Assembly (NCBI GenBank): GCA_002839765.1
Contig: PGYR01000006.1
Span: 40,024 to 104,023 of the forward strand
Source: Ignavibacteriae bacterium HGW-Ignavibacteriae-4
GTDB lineage: Bacteria > Bacteroidota > Ignavibacteria > Kapaibacteriales > UBA2268
Reading direction: 5' to 3'
DNA length: 64,000 bases
Below are positions 47,807 to 56,011 of this stretch, piece by piece (position 1 is the stretch's first letter; every line of letters begins with the position of its first letter). Under the pieces are notes generated by a model, which was given only the letters and a program-made list of their open reading frames with translations, had not been told where the DNA came from and ran no database searches. The position numbers were made by a program, and so were the translations under genes.

Positions 47807-48697
47807 ATGAATTTGAACACTGCAATAGAAAAATTTATAGCATACCTACAAGTAGAAAAAGGGTATTCTAATAACACAATAGACACTTATATCACTGCTT
47901 TGAGGCAATTTGATGAATTTCTGACTGAAGCATTCGGTACCGAGATTGATGTCTCTATGCTTGACGGCGATGATATATCCCCATATCTTGGTTATATGCA
48001 CGATAGAGGTCTGAAAAAAACATCTTTACGATTGAAAATATCGGCTGTAAAGTCCCTATTCAAATTTCTCTATAAAAAAGGACTAATCGAATCGAACCCT
48101 GCGAGTAGTGTGATACTACCAAAGAAAGAGAAAAAACTACCGAACTATATGCAAGTAAAAGAAGTCGAAACTCTTCTCGAATATTTTGATAGTGATACAT
48201 TCGAAGGAATAAGGGATAGAGCATTAGTTGACTTGATATATTGCTGTGGTTTGAGGATTAGCGAGGCATTGCAATTGAAGATCAATCAGATTGATTTCAG
48301 TGGTAAAATGCTAAAAGTACTCGGTAAAGGTAATAAAGAAAGGTACATACCAATCGGCTCTAAGACTTTGGAAACAATGAGAATGTACGAGCGAGTACGT
48401 GAGCATATACCGAATAGGGAAAAAGCTCTATTCATAAAGCCAGACGGTACTAAACTTGATAGATTCACAGCATACAGACAAATAAATAACGCTATGGGAA
48501 TGGTTACTGACATAAAACAGAAAAGCCCTCACACATTGCGTCACAGTTTTGCCACACATTTACTTGACAATGGTGCAGATATTCGCTCAGTCAGCGAGAT
48601 GCTAGGTCATAGTTCCCTATCCACCACCCAAGTCTATACCCACTTATCTATAGAAAGATTGAAGAACGCATATAAGAATGCACACCCGAAGGCGTGA
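47807..48697 (+). CDS. Tyrosine recombinase XerC/XerD
   Basis: 296 residues with the full set of catalytic residues: Arg in CCGLRISEAL, Lys in VLGKGNKERYIPI, His and Arg in HTLRHSFATHLL, His in MLGHSSLSTTQ and the nucleophilic Tyr in VYTHLSIERL. The N-terminal SAM-like domain (LQVEKGYSNNTIDTYITALRQF) fits chromosome-dimer resolvases, not integrases with extra DNA-binding domains. XerC versus XerD cannot be told from one gene. No att site, prophage or integron structure is near it, so housekeeping dimer resolution at dif is likely. A terminator follows. Confidence 0.92.
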   Translation: MNLNTAIEKFIAYLQVEKGYSNNTIDTYITALRQFDEFLTEAFGTEIDVSMLDGDDISPYLGYMHDRGLKKTSLRLKISAVKSLFKFLYKKGLIESNPASSVILPKKEKKLPNYMQVKEVETLLEYFDSDTFEGIRDRALVDLIYCCGLRISEALQLKINQIDFSGKMLKVLGKGNKERYIPIGSKTLETMRMYERVREHIPNREKALFIKPDGTKLDRFTAYRQINNAMGMVTDIKQKSPHTLRHSFATHLLDNGADIRSVSEMLGHSSLSTTQVYTHLSIERLKNAYKNAHPKA

Positions 48698-48753
48698 AAC
48701 TATAAGATTCTTAATATTTTTTTAACCAAATCACTATTATAACATTTTGTCGT

Positions 48754-48790
48754 CAAGCCCTAGAATTTCTAAAAGGGCTTGTTTGACTTT
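48754..48790 (+). terminator. Terminator after xer
   Basis: CAAGCCC/GGGCTTG with an inner TAGAA/TTCTA extension, then TTTGACTTT. The T-run is weak. It may act in both directions between xer and the small convergent gene. Confidence 0.55.
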
Positions 48791-48802
48791 ACGACCATTT
48801 TA

Positions 48803-49018
48803 CTAATTTTTATTAAAATAATTAAGGTTTATTACAAAAGTTCTTTCGGGTTTAATAAGTTTTAGAAGTTGTATATTTGTATTGTAAGCCAATATTTGAC
48901 TCCGCCTAATTGTCTCAAACCCCTCCAAAACATCTTTACTTGTTAGAACTGTAACCAACTCTTTGACAGCTTCCAAATATTCGTTATCTTCAACTAAAAG
49001 ATTAATAGAATCTATCAT
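48803..49018 (-). CDS. Small hypothetical protein
   Basis: 71 residues, no family recognised. Acidic N-terminal half (MIDSINLLVEDNEYLEAVKE), basic and aromatic C-terminal half. AAGGTGAT lies 5-6 bases before the ATG, a good ribosome-binding site, which is why I list it. The C-terminus runs to within 13 bases of the xer terminator. It is alone between xer and the Gfo/Idh/MocA gene, and the rest of this 547-base gap shows nothing else. It could also be spurious. Confidence 0.4.
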   Translation of the reverse strand: MIDSINLLVEDNEYLEAVKELVTVLTSKDVLEGFETIRRSQILAYNTNIQLLKLIKPERTFVINLNYFNKN

Positions 49019-49244
49019 TTAAATCACCTTATGTAAAATTTTTATGTAACATCCTAATACTATTTTAATTTAGGACTTTTAATTGTTAAGAACATACGTA
49101 AAATAATTGACAATTCCAAATTGGGTATTCTTGGAGACTTGATGCTTTTATTTCATGAATCCCCACACAAATATCCACACCAAAAAGCGTAGCTCCATTA
49201 TTTTTCTTATTTTAGTTTTTTACTAAATCACAAAGAAAATAACA

Positions 49245-50228
49245 ATGAGCAAATTAAAAGTATCAGTAATAGGCACAGGCCATCTTGGTTCTATCCATTT
49301 GAAATTATTAAAGCAAAACGAAAACGCTGAAGTAGTTGGTATATTCGATGCAAACACCGAAAGAGCTAACGAATTAGCAACTGAACATGGTGTAACTGCA
49401 TTCGCTACTATAGAAGAAGCAATTAACAATAGTGATGCACTTATTATTGCGGCACCTACTGTAAACCACTTCGAGATAGCTGACAAATGCTTAGATGCGG
49501 GTAAGCATATATTCATCGAAAAGCCAATAGCACAGACACATCAGCAAGGGATAGACCTATGTGATAAAGCTGAGAAGAATAATCTGAAGCTACAAGTAGG
49601 CCACGTAGAAAGATTCAATCCAGCATTGGCGGCACTTAGCTCGTATAGCTTGAACCCGATGTTCATAGAAGCGCATAGATTAGCTCAGTTCAAAACTAGA
49701 GCAACTGACGTTTCTGTCATCCACGATTTGATGATTCACGATATCGACATAGTTCTTCACTTAGTGAAATCGAAAGTAAAGAGCATAGATGCTAATGGTG
49801 TAGCTGTAATCACTGACACTACGGATATTTGCAATGCTCGATTGACATTCGAGAATGGAGCTGTAGCTAACCTAACAGCTTCTAGAATTTCAGCTAGACC
49901 TATGAGAAAGATGAGATTCTTCCAGCAGGACACTTATATTTCCTGCGATTTCGGGAAGCCTGAAGTTGAGATATTCGAGATAGTAGATGGCGAAATGCCT
50001 AAGTCGGACAATGTAGTACCAGCGACAATGCTAGGTAGTATAGAAGCAGGGACAAAGAACAGAAATATTTACTTCAAAAAGCCAGTTGTCCCAGAGATAA
50101 ATGCAATAAAAGAAGAACACAGCTCGTTCGTAGATGCTATACAGAACAACAAAGACGTATCTGTAACTGGTAAAGAAGCAACAGAAGCCCTAAGAATTGC
50201 TGAGTACATAAGCGATAAGATTAACTAG
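49245..50228 (+). CDS. Gfo/Idh/MocA-family oxidoreductase
   Basis: 327 residues. Rossmann motif VIGTGHLGSIHLKLL (GxGxxG), then the family signature FIEKPIAQT (EKP with catalytic Lys), GHVERFNPALAAL and HDLMIHDIDIVLHL. It is an NAD(P)-dependent sugar- or UDP-sugar-type dehydrogenase. In this lineage a homologue often lies with lipid A or UDP-sugar genes, but none is adjacent here, so the substrate is open. Stop codon is TAG. Convergent with tRNA-Ser, separated by a terminator. Confidence 0.88.
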   Translation: MSKLKVSVIGTGHLGSIHLKLLKQNENAEVVGIFDANTERANELATEHGVTAFATIEEAINNSDALIIAAPTVNHFEIADKCLDAGKHIFIEKPIAQTHQQGIDLCDKAEKNNLKLQVGHVERFNPALAALSSYSLNPMFIEAHRLAQFKTRATDVSVIHDLMIHDIDIVLHLVKSKVKSIDANGVAVITDTTDICNARLTFENGAVANLTASRISARPMRKMRFFQQDTYISCDFGKPEVEIFEIVDGEMPKSDNVVPATMLGSIEAGTKNRNIYFKKPVVPEINAIKEEHSSFVDAIQNNKDVSVTGKEATEALRIAEYISDKIN

Positions 50229-50231
50229 AAA

Positions 50232-50265
50232 CAAAAAAAAGCCCTTGAAATTAATCAAGGGCTTT
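50232..50265 (-). terminator. Terminator of tRNA-Ser
   Basis: AAAGCCCTTGA/TCAAGGGCTTT, 11-bp stem with a 6-base loop; on the minus strand it runs into a run of nine T (TTTTTTTTTG). It ends the tRNA transcript and lies only a few bases after the convergent oxidoreductase gene. Confidence 0.85.
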
Positions 50266-50270
50266 GAGTG

Positions 50271-50353
50271 CGGAGGATGAGGGACTCGAACCCCCATGAG
50301 CTTGCGCTCGGCAGTTTTCAAGACTGCTGCAATACCAATTATGCGAATCCTCC
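50271..50353 (-). tRNA. tRNA-Ser (anticodon UGA)
   Basis: The minus strand folds into a class II tRNA of 83 nt before CCA. Acceptor GGAGGAT pairs with ATCCTCC, followed by G as discriminator. The anticodon stem is GCAGT/ACTGC around the loop CTTGAAA, giving anticodon TGA (Ser, UCA codons). The long variable arm (GAGCGCAAGCTC) is as expected for Ser. The T loop reads GTTCGAGTC. The full CCA is not encoded. Confidence 0.95.
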
Positions 50354-50425
50354 GTTGGTATTGAATGACGATTACAAATATCGGAAGTATAATTTTAAAA
50401 TACAAAATTATTTTTGAGTTTTTTT

Positions 50426-51097
50426 ATGAAAAAAGTGCTAAAACTTTTAAAAATTATAGGTAAGCTAATACTACTTTTTTTACTCTCGTCAGTAATAGTA
50501 GTCGGAATCTTCAGATTTGTACCAATTCCTATCACTCCCTATCAGATACTGAACGCAATTTCTGGTGATGGATTGACAAAAAGTTGGGCTAGCTACGATG
50601 AAGTTTCTCCTAATTTTTATAGAGCAGTGATTGCAGCAGAAGATGCTAGGTTCTATTCTCACTCGGGAATTGATTGGCGAGCTGTGAAAGATGCCCAAAG
50701 ACACAATGAGTTGTACCCCAAAAAACGTCGCCGAGGAGCTAGTACTATCACTATGCAAACAGCAAAAAATACTTTTCTTTGGCATGGACGGAACTATGTC
50801 AGAAAGGGATTGGAAGCATATTTCAGCTACCTAATAGAGTTTTTTTGGGGGAAAAAGCGAATACTCGAAGTATATGGGAACGTAGTGGAAATGGGCGAAG
50901 GCCTCTACGGAGTAGAAGCTGCCTCTCAGAAATACTTTGGGAAGAGTGCAAGTAAACTAACCAAACGTCAAGCAGCACTACTTGCAGCTATATTGCCAAA
51001 TCCTAAGTTGTGGAATCCCGCTAAACCAACGAGATACCTGAATAGACGTGCAGGTAAAATACAAGCAAGAATGAATTCGATTGGTTTGAAGGATTGA
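50426..51097 (+). CDS. mtgA: Monofunctional peptidoglycan glycosyltransferase
   Basis: Polymerises lipid II into glycan strands at the inner membrane (GT51). ATG at 50426 is preferred; an upstream TTG at 50414 would add four residues. One membrane helix (about residues 10-30) is followed by motifs of the family: AVIAAEDARFYSHSGIDWRA (catalytic Glu), RGASTITMQTAKNTFLWHGR, and VEMGEGLYGVEAASQKYFGK. About 223 residues, normal for MtgA; no transpeptidase domain. Nine bases separate it from an accessory gene. Confidence 0.92.
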   Translation: MKKVLKLLKIIGKLILLFLLSSVIVVGIFRFVPIPITPYQILNAISGDGLTKSWASYDEVSPNFYRAVIAAEDARFYSHSGIDWRAVKDAQRHNELYPKKRRRGASTITMQTAKNTFLWHGRNYVRKGLEAYFSYLIEFFWGKKRILEVYGNVVEMGEGLYGVEAASQKYFGKSASKLTKRQAALLAAILPNPKLWNPAKPTRYLNRRAGKIQARMNSIGLKD

Positions 51098-51105
51098 GGG
51101 TAAAG

Positions 51106-51693
51106 ATGAATGTATTTGAAAAACGAATGGAAGATTATTGGATTGAAAGACCTGAAAGTATTTGGACATTCCTTGGTGACCCAAAAGAAGCTGATGCAAT
51201 GCCAAATGAACATAAAGACCAAATTCATTTTCTAAGTGAAGAAGGTGATAAAATTATTGGTAAATTAATTGATAATTCAAGAATGTTATTTGGAGAAGGT
51301 TGGGAGGAAATTGATGGAATTAGAGTGCCGTTTAATAGAGAATACTTTAATACTTTTTATAAATATGAAACTACTATATATTCCAAAGATTTAAAAAAAT
51401 GGCTTTATGAAAGAGGCATACCATTTTCAAAATATGTTTTCTTATATGGTGATGATTCAGCTATGTTGACTTGGAAGATGGTAATTAAATACTGTGAAAG
51501 TATATTTCATGCTCACGACTTAATCATTATAGACACCTCACTTGAATGGGCTTTATTTTATATTCATGATGGTAGTATTTATTTCGGTAAAGATGTTATT
51601 TTTGATCGTGATAAGCATGGTGAACAAGTTTACAAGATAAATCAGATTATTGAAGATGCGAGAGAGAAGTCAGAAAAAGAAAATTTGATGTAG
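51106..51693 (+). CDS. Hypothetical protein, accessory
   Basis: 195 residues, no family recognised. Start at ATG 51106, chosen because GAGGG lies before it. Cytosolic by look, acidic and Trp/Tyr-rich (EDYWIERPESIWTFLGDPKE, DLKKWLYERGIPFSKYVFLYGDD). More AT-rich than mtgA. One base separates its stop from the next gene. Together with the lipoprotein that follows it looks like an insertion between mtgA and the HEAT-like gene. It could be an immunity or stress-type protein, but nothing seen supports a specific role. Confidence 0.55.
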   Translation: MNVFEKRMEDYWIERPESIWTFLGDPKEADAMPNEHKDQIHFLSEEGDKIIGKLIDNSRMLFGEGWEEIDGIRVPFNREYFNTFYKYETTIYSKDLKKWLYERGIPFSKYVFLYGDDSAMLTWKMVIKYCESIFHAHDLIIIDTSLEWALFYIHDGSIYFGKDVIFDRDKHGEQVYKINQIIEDAREKSEKENLM

Positions 51694-52370
51694 AATGACC
51701 TCCTCAAAGAATAACATACAGCAATCCCTAAAAGCAAAAATGTCAGTTATTTCTCTAATTGTAATACCAACCATTCTATTTATACTAATAAGTAGTTGCT
51801 CTACTGAAGATAAGAAAGTAATTACTCTATTTGATACTTTGAAACCAGACCCAATAATTAAGGAAAAATTAGATCCTCAATATGAAAAATATAGACAACA
51901 GTATGAATGGTTAAAAGCAAGTAGAGTAAATATCATAAGTAATGAAGGAATTACTTTTGAATACGAAATAATCGATACTATTCACATGTATGAAAGAAGA
52001 TATTTTGTATTAGAATGTAGTATAAAAAATACTACCAGTAAAGAAATTAATTACATCCGACATAGTGATACTGGACTTCAGTCTTTTTTAGAAGTTCTTC
52101 CTAGTGATTATATGGTTGAGCCTTCTCTTATTGGAAATTCATTTTCGACATTAATTTCAAAGTTAAAGTCTAATAGTACTTATAAATTTAAAACTAATCT
52201 CAGAGCATCAAAAGGAATTCAACCACTTGAAAGAATAGGAATTAATCTAAAAGTTGTTGATACATATATTCCAGATGATACATTGAGAGAACATTACGAG
52301 TACGTGATTAGTGCATCAAGGCAAGAGATGAGTAAAGATAATATTATTTGGAGCAAATGACCTCCTCAAA
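51694..52370. repeat. 15-bp direct repeat bracketing the lipoprotein gene
   Basis: AATGACCTCCTCAAA occurs at 51694-51708 and 52356-52370, both times at a gene start. It brackets 647 bases containing one gene. This fits a target-site-like duplication or slippage when the gene was inserted at the start of the HEAT-like gene. No transposase or inverted ends are seen. Confidence 0.6.
51695..52360 (+). CDS. Putative lipoprotein inside a 15-bp direct repeat
   Basis: 221 residues. A lipoprotein signal begins at Met16 (MSVISLIVIPTILFILISSC), which is the probable functional start at 51740. The first 15 residues (MTSSKNNIQQSLKAK) look like a copied start: the next gene also begins MTSS, and 15 bases of DNA (51694-51708) recur at 52356-52370. 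The mature part is mostly beta and of unknown function. The final TGA overlaps the ATG of the HEAT-like gene. Confidence 0.55.
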   Translation: MTSSKNNIQQSLKAKMSVISLIVIPTILFILISSCSTEDKKVITLFDTLKPDPIIKEKLDPQYEKYRQQYEWLKASRVNIISNEGITFEYEIIDTIHMYERRYFVLECSIKNTTSKEINYIRHSDTGLQSFLEVLPSDYMVEPSLIGNSFSTLISKLKSNSTYKFKTNLRASKGIQPLERIGINLKVVDTYIPDDTLREHYEYVISASRQEMSKDNIIWSK

Positions 52371-52905
52371 TAAGAAAAAAATACTACAAAACGAAAACCT
52401 AACCGAGTTAGAGAAAGTACTCCTCAATTCATATAAAGTTGAGATGGTGGCTTTTGTTAATTCTAGTCCAAAGGAATTTGATGAATTGATAGAGCTATCA
52501 TTGTCAGACAAACAACCTTTCGCATGGAGAGCTGCTTTTATACTAAGCACAGTGATGAAGAAGAATGATAAACGAATTAGCAGTGTGATAGATGAAGTCA
52601 TAAATGCAATAGACGGAAAGCCAGATGGTCACAAAAGAGAGCTACTCAAAATACTTCTCAAGTTAGAATTATCTGAAGAGCAAGAAAGCCAATTGATTGA
52701 TATATGCATTAATCTATGGAAAGAGTTAGACTCTAAACCAACTGTTCGGTTCTATGCTCTTAGGATGCTAATGAACATAGCGAAGAAGTACCCCGATTTG
52801 GAATCAGAGATTAGATTGCTGACTAATGATTTGTATATGGACAGTTTAACGCAAGGGATAAGAAGGGTGATAGAGAAGAGGTTGGGTTTCGATTCCTCTC
52901 ATTAA
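52357..52905 (+). CDS. HEAT/ARM-repeat-like protein
   Basis: 182 residues from ATG 52357, mostly alpha-helical. The pattern of paired amphipathic helices (PFAWRAAFILSTVMKK, KRELLKILLKLEL, VRFYALRMLMNIAKKYPD) suggests four HEAT or ARM repeats. Such proteins bind partner proteins or DNA, including alkylated DNA in the AlkD group, but no catalytic residues are evident. The start overlaps the TGA of the lipoprotein gene (ATGA). Confidence 0.6.
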   Translation: MTSSNKKKILQNENLTELEKVLLNSYKVEMVAFVNSSPKEFDELIELSLSDKQPFAWRAAFILSTVMKKNDKRISSVIDEVINAIDGKPDGHKRELLKILLKLELSEEQESQLIDICINLWKELDSKPTVRFYALRMLMNIAKKYPDLESEIRLLTNDLYMDSLTQGIRRVIEKRLGFDSSH

Positions 52906-52972
52906 CCACATTTCATTCACACAAATATTACATTTTGATTTTGATTAGGTTTCGTAATTCTTTTTTTCCCTA

Positions 52973-53119
52973 GACTCTTCGCTCCACTTCGTTTTGCTCT
53001 GTGTGACGTATTCATTTGAGACGTAAGTACTTCGGCTTCGCTCAGCATAAACATTACGTCTCTACAATTTCACTTCGAGACTTGTGCTGAGGTTCTCGAA
53101 GTAGCCTCAGTGAATTTGA
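52973..53119. repeat. Cluster of REP-like palindromic repeats upstream of mutS
   Basis: The 306-base gap after the HEAT gene holds at least three elements. GACTCTTCGCTCCACTTCG...GTGTGACGTA (52973-53010) is similar to 11235-11272. GAGACGTAA/TTACGTCTC (53018-53026, 53054-53062) is a 9-bp inverted repeat around TTCGGCTTCGCTCAGC. The third (53088-53119) is similar to 2647-2678; an 8-bp pair CTTCGAGA/TCTCGAAG spans 53073-53101. No coding sequence. These resemble Bacteroidota REP-like elements. Confidence 0.65.
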
Positions 53120-53167
53120 CAGACATAAAAGAAATCATTTTTATTAGGTATAAACTCATTTTTCTAT

Positions 53168-53175
53168 TATATTTG
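53168..53175 (+). promoter_or_regulatory. Possible promoter box (TATATTTG) of mutS
   Basis: CTATTATATTTGAGAT. Its CTATTATATTTGA is identical to the box before the TonB receptor operon. It lies 36 bases before the mutS ATG and fits TAnnTTTG. Confidence 0.4.
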
Positions 53176-53211
53176 AGATTGTATTAAAATAGTAAAACCA
53201 CACAGAAAGTA

Positions 53212-55869
53212 ATGGCTAAAGACAAAGAAACACCCCTTCTAAAGCAATATAATGGCATAAAGGCGAAGTACCCTGACACGGTATTGCTCTTTCGTTTGGG
53301 CGATTTCTACGAGACATTCAACGAAGATGCGGTCATTACAGCAAAAGTATGTGGGATAACGCTAACTAAACGGAACAACGGTGCTAATGGCGATATGCCA
53401 CTAGCAGGTTTCCCACACCATCAACTTGATGTTTATTTACCGAAGTTAGTTAAGGCAGGGTACAGAGCCGCCGTTTGTGAGCAATTAGAAGACCCTAAGC
53501 AAGCCAAAGGTATAGTCAAGCGTGGAGTTACAGAGATAGTAACCCCTGGTGTGGCACTATATGACAAATTATTAGAATCAAAGAAAAACAAGTTCCTTGC
53601 ATCAGTTTACTTAAAGCAATTGAAAAATGGCCCAGAGTTGATTGGCTTTTCTTATGCCGATGTATCTACTGGTGAGTTTTTCACTGGCGATATATTAGCC
53701 AAGGATATTCAGAACAACTTAGAAGCAATTCTGCCAGCCGAGATAATCGTTTGCAAAGCACAGAAGCAATACTTTATAGATAAATTCAAAACACTCAGCT
53801 TCTCCCCTGCTATCAGCTATCAGGAAGATTGGATATTCGAAGAGGAATTTGCAACTGATTTACTACTAAAACAATTCAAGACGAAGAACCTGAAAGGGTT
53901 TGGGATTGAAGAGCTTTCGGTAGGAGTAGTTGCCGCAGGTGTTGTGCTGCATTATCTGAACGAGACTCAGAATGCGGCACTCAATCATATCAGCCGCGTT
54001 ACTATGTACGATACGGCAGAGTACATGCTATTGGATAGCTCGACTCGTCGTAATCTAGAAATAACTATGACTACTGAAGGCGAGAAAGAGGGTTCTCTTT
54101 TCTCTGCTCTCGATGATACTTATACCCCTATGGGTGGGCGATTGCTCAAAAAGTGGATATCAATGCCACTTAAGAATAAAGGACAAATCGAAAGAAGATT
54201 GAACGCAGTAGAGGAACTTTACGAATCACAAAAGATAAATCAGCTAAGAGAAGAGCTAAAGAAAATAGGCGATATAGAGCGACTTTCTACTAAGATTGCA
54301 ACACTCAGAGCAAATCCGAGGGATTTGGTTGCACTCAAAAACTCACTGATTATACTCCCAGATATTGCGAAATTCCTATCTGCTTTTGAAGATACTTATC
54401 TATCACAGTTGGGAAGCGGTATTCCTGATTTGCAAGAAGTAACGAACAAATTAGAAAACGCATTGAAAGAAGAACCAGGGTTGAACATTGGCAAGGGCAA
54501 TGTATTCAGAGATGGGTACAATGAAGAGTTAGATGAGTATGCTACTGCCCGATATTCTGCGAAAAATTGGATAAGCAATTATCAAAAAGAACAAAGAGAA
54601 ATAACAGGAATCAACAGTCTAAAAGTCAGCTTCAATAATGTCTTCGGATACTATATAGAAGTATCGAGATTAAATTCGGACAAAGTGCCGGAGAGCTATA
54701 ATAGAAAGCAAACACTTGCAAACTCCGAAAGGTATATTACACCTGAACTAAAAGTATTCGAAGAAAAAGTATTTAGCGCCGATGACAAAATCGATGCTAT
54801 AGAGAAAAAACTCTACTCGGAATTGATGAATAATCTGATGTCATATTTGCAAGGATTTAAACTTAGCAGCTATATTATTTCGCAAATTGATTGCTTGCAA
54901 TCATTCGCTTTTGTTTCGCTTCAGCGTAACTATAGCAAACCAATACTTACAGATGACAATAATTTGGAGATAGAGGACGGAAGACATCCGACCGTTGAAA
55001 TTAGCTTGCCACATGGCGAGAGTTTCACCCCAAATGACACAAAGTTCGATACAAGTACTGAGTTAGTACATATTATAACTGGCCCGAATATGTCCGGTAA
55101 ATCCTGCTATTTGCGTCAGACAGCGATTATAGTACTAATGGCTCAAATAGGGTGCTACGTACCAGCTAAGAGCTGCAAGATGGGGCTTGTTGATAAGATA
55201 TACACGAGGGTTGGAGCTGGTGATAATATCCGAACTGGTGAAAGTACATTCCTAGTAGAAATGCAAGAAGCAGCGAATATAATGAATAATGCTACTGAAA
55301 AGAGCCTGATATTGCTCGATGAAGTAGGACGAGGAACGGCTACATTCGATGGTATTTCAATAGCTTGGGCGATAGCTGAGCATATACATAATGTAATACA
55401 AGCTAAGACACTATTCGCAACTCACTACCATGAGTTGAATGAGCTAGCTAATAGATATGACCGAATAAAAAACTACAAAGTAGATGTAGTAGAACGCGAT
55501 ACTAATATTATATTCACCCACAAAGTACTCGAAGGTAGTGCCGATCACTCGTTCGGAATTCACGTAGCCAAAATGGCTGGACTTCCGTATGACGTAGTGG
55601 AACGTTCTAAAGAGATTATGGGAACACTAGAAAGCGACATAAGCCAACAGAAAATAGATGGTGACGAGCTAAGTTCGGCGAAGCCAGATATGAAAAAACT
55701 AAAACCAATAAAAGCACCAGACACATCTGGTCAAATGGCGATTTTCGCATTTGAAGATGATAAATTGAGAACAAGACTAAAGCAAATGAGTATAGAAGCT
55801 ATAACCCCTTTGCAATCTTTTCAAATATTGTCCGAGTTGATAAGTGAAGCGAAGAATAGTAACCATTAA
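53212..55869 (+). CDS. mutS: DNA mismatch repair protein MutS
   Basis: 885 residues. The mismatch-reading Phe-X-Glu motif is present (RLGDFYETFNEDA near residue 40), as are LTKRNNGANGDMPLAGFPHH, Walker A GPNMSGKSCYLRQ, TRVGAGDNIRTGESTFLVEM, Walker B LILLDEVGRGT and FATHYHELNEL. The C-terminal HTH/dimerisation segment follows VVERSKEIMGTLE. MutS recognises mismatches and, with MutL, directs repair. No mutL is in the window. Start at ATG 53212 behind a possible promoter; REP-like repeats lie between it and the HEAT gene. Confidence 0.97.
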   Translation: MAKDKETPLLKQYNGIKAKYPDTVLLFRLGDFYETFNEDAVITAKVCGITLTKRNNGANGDMPLAGFPHHQLDVYLPKLVKAGYRAAVCEQLEDPKQAKGIVKRGVTEIVTPGVALYDKLLESKKNKFLASVYLKQLKNGPELIGFSYADVSTGEFFTGDILAKDIQNNLEAILPAEIIVCKAQKQYFIDKFKTLSFSPAISYQEDWIFEEEFATDLLLKQFKTKNLKGFGIEELSVGVVAAGVVLHYLNETQNAALNHISRVTMYDTAEYMLLDSSTRRNLEITMTTEGEKEGSLFSALDDTYTPMGGRLLKKWISMPLKNKGQIERRLNAVEELYESQKINQLREELKKIGDIERLSTKIATLRANPRDLVALKNSLIILPDIAKFLSAFEDTYLSQLGSGIPDLQEVTNKLENALKEEPGLNIGKGNVFRDGYNEELDEYATARYSAKNWISNYQKEQREITGINSLKVSFNNVFGYYIEVSRLNSDKVPESYNRKQTLANSERYITPELKVFEEKVFSADDKIDAIEKKLYSELMNNLMSYLQGFKLSSYIISQIDCLQSFAFVSLQRNYSKPILTDDNNLEIEDGRHPTVEISLPHGESFTPNDTKFDTSTELVHIITGPNMSGKSCYLRQTAIIVLMAQIGCYVPAKSCKMGLVDKIYTRVGAGDNIRTGESTFLVEMQEAANIMNNATEKSLILLDEVGRGTATFDGISIAWAIAEHIHNVIQAKTLFATHYHELNELANRYDRIKNYKVDVVERDTNIIFTHKVLEGSADHSFGIHVAKMAGLPYDVVERSKEIMGTLESDISQQKIDGDELSSAKPDMKKLKPIKAPDTSGQMAIFAFEDDKLRTRLKQMSIEAITPLQSFQILSELISEAKNSNH

Positions 55870-55954
55870 CAATTATTCCAATTAGTAGCTGCCCTCTCAT
55901 AATTAATCCTTTCAAGCCAAAACTTAACAAAGGATAACTTTGGCTTAATTATTG

Positions 55955-55962
55955 TAGTTTTG
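55955..55962 (+). promoter_or_regulatory. Possible promoter box (TAGTTTTG) of the channel gene
   Basis: TAGTTTTG fits TAnnTTTG and lies about 50 bases before the ATG at 56012. The 142-base gap after mutS shows no terminator hairpin. Confidence 0.28.
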
Positions 55963-56011
55963 TTAAATATTAGTATTTTAATCGATTGAAAAAGTAACAT
56001 TTTAATTTAAT

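Noticed and set aside
47807..48697. Xer-type recombinase as integrase of an integrative element
   Set aside because: No att repeats, no phage or plasmid genes, and a housekeeping-type domain layout; the tRNA-Ser is 1.6 kb away with no repeated 3' end visible.
52973..53119. Possible CRISPR or small RNA gene upstream of mutS
   Set aside because: Repeats are palindromic, irregularly spaced and match other intergenic gaps singly, so REP-like elements explain them better.
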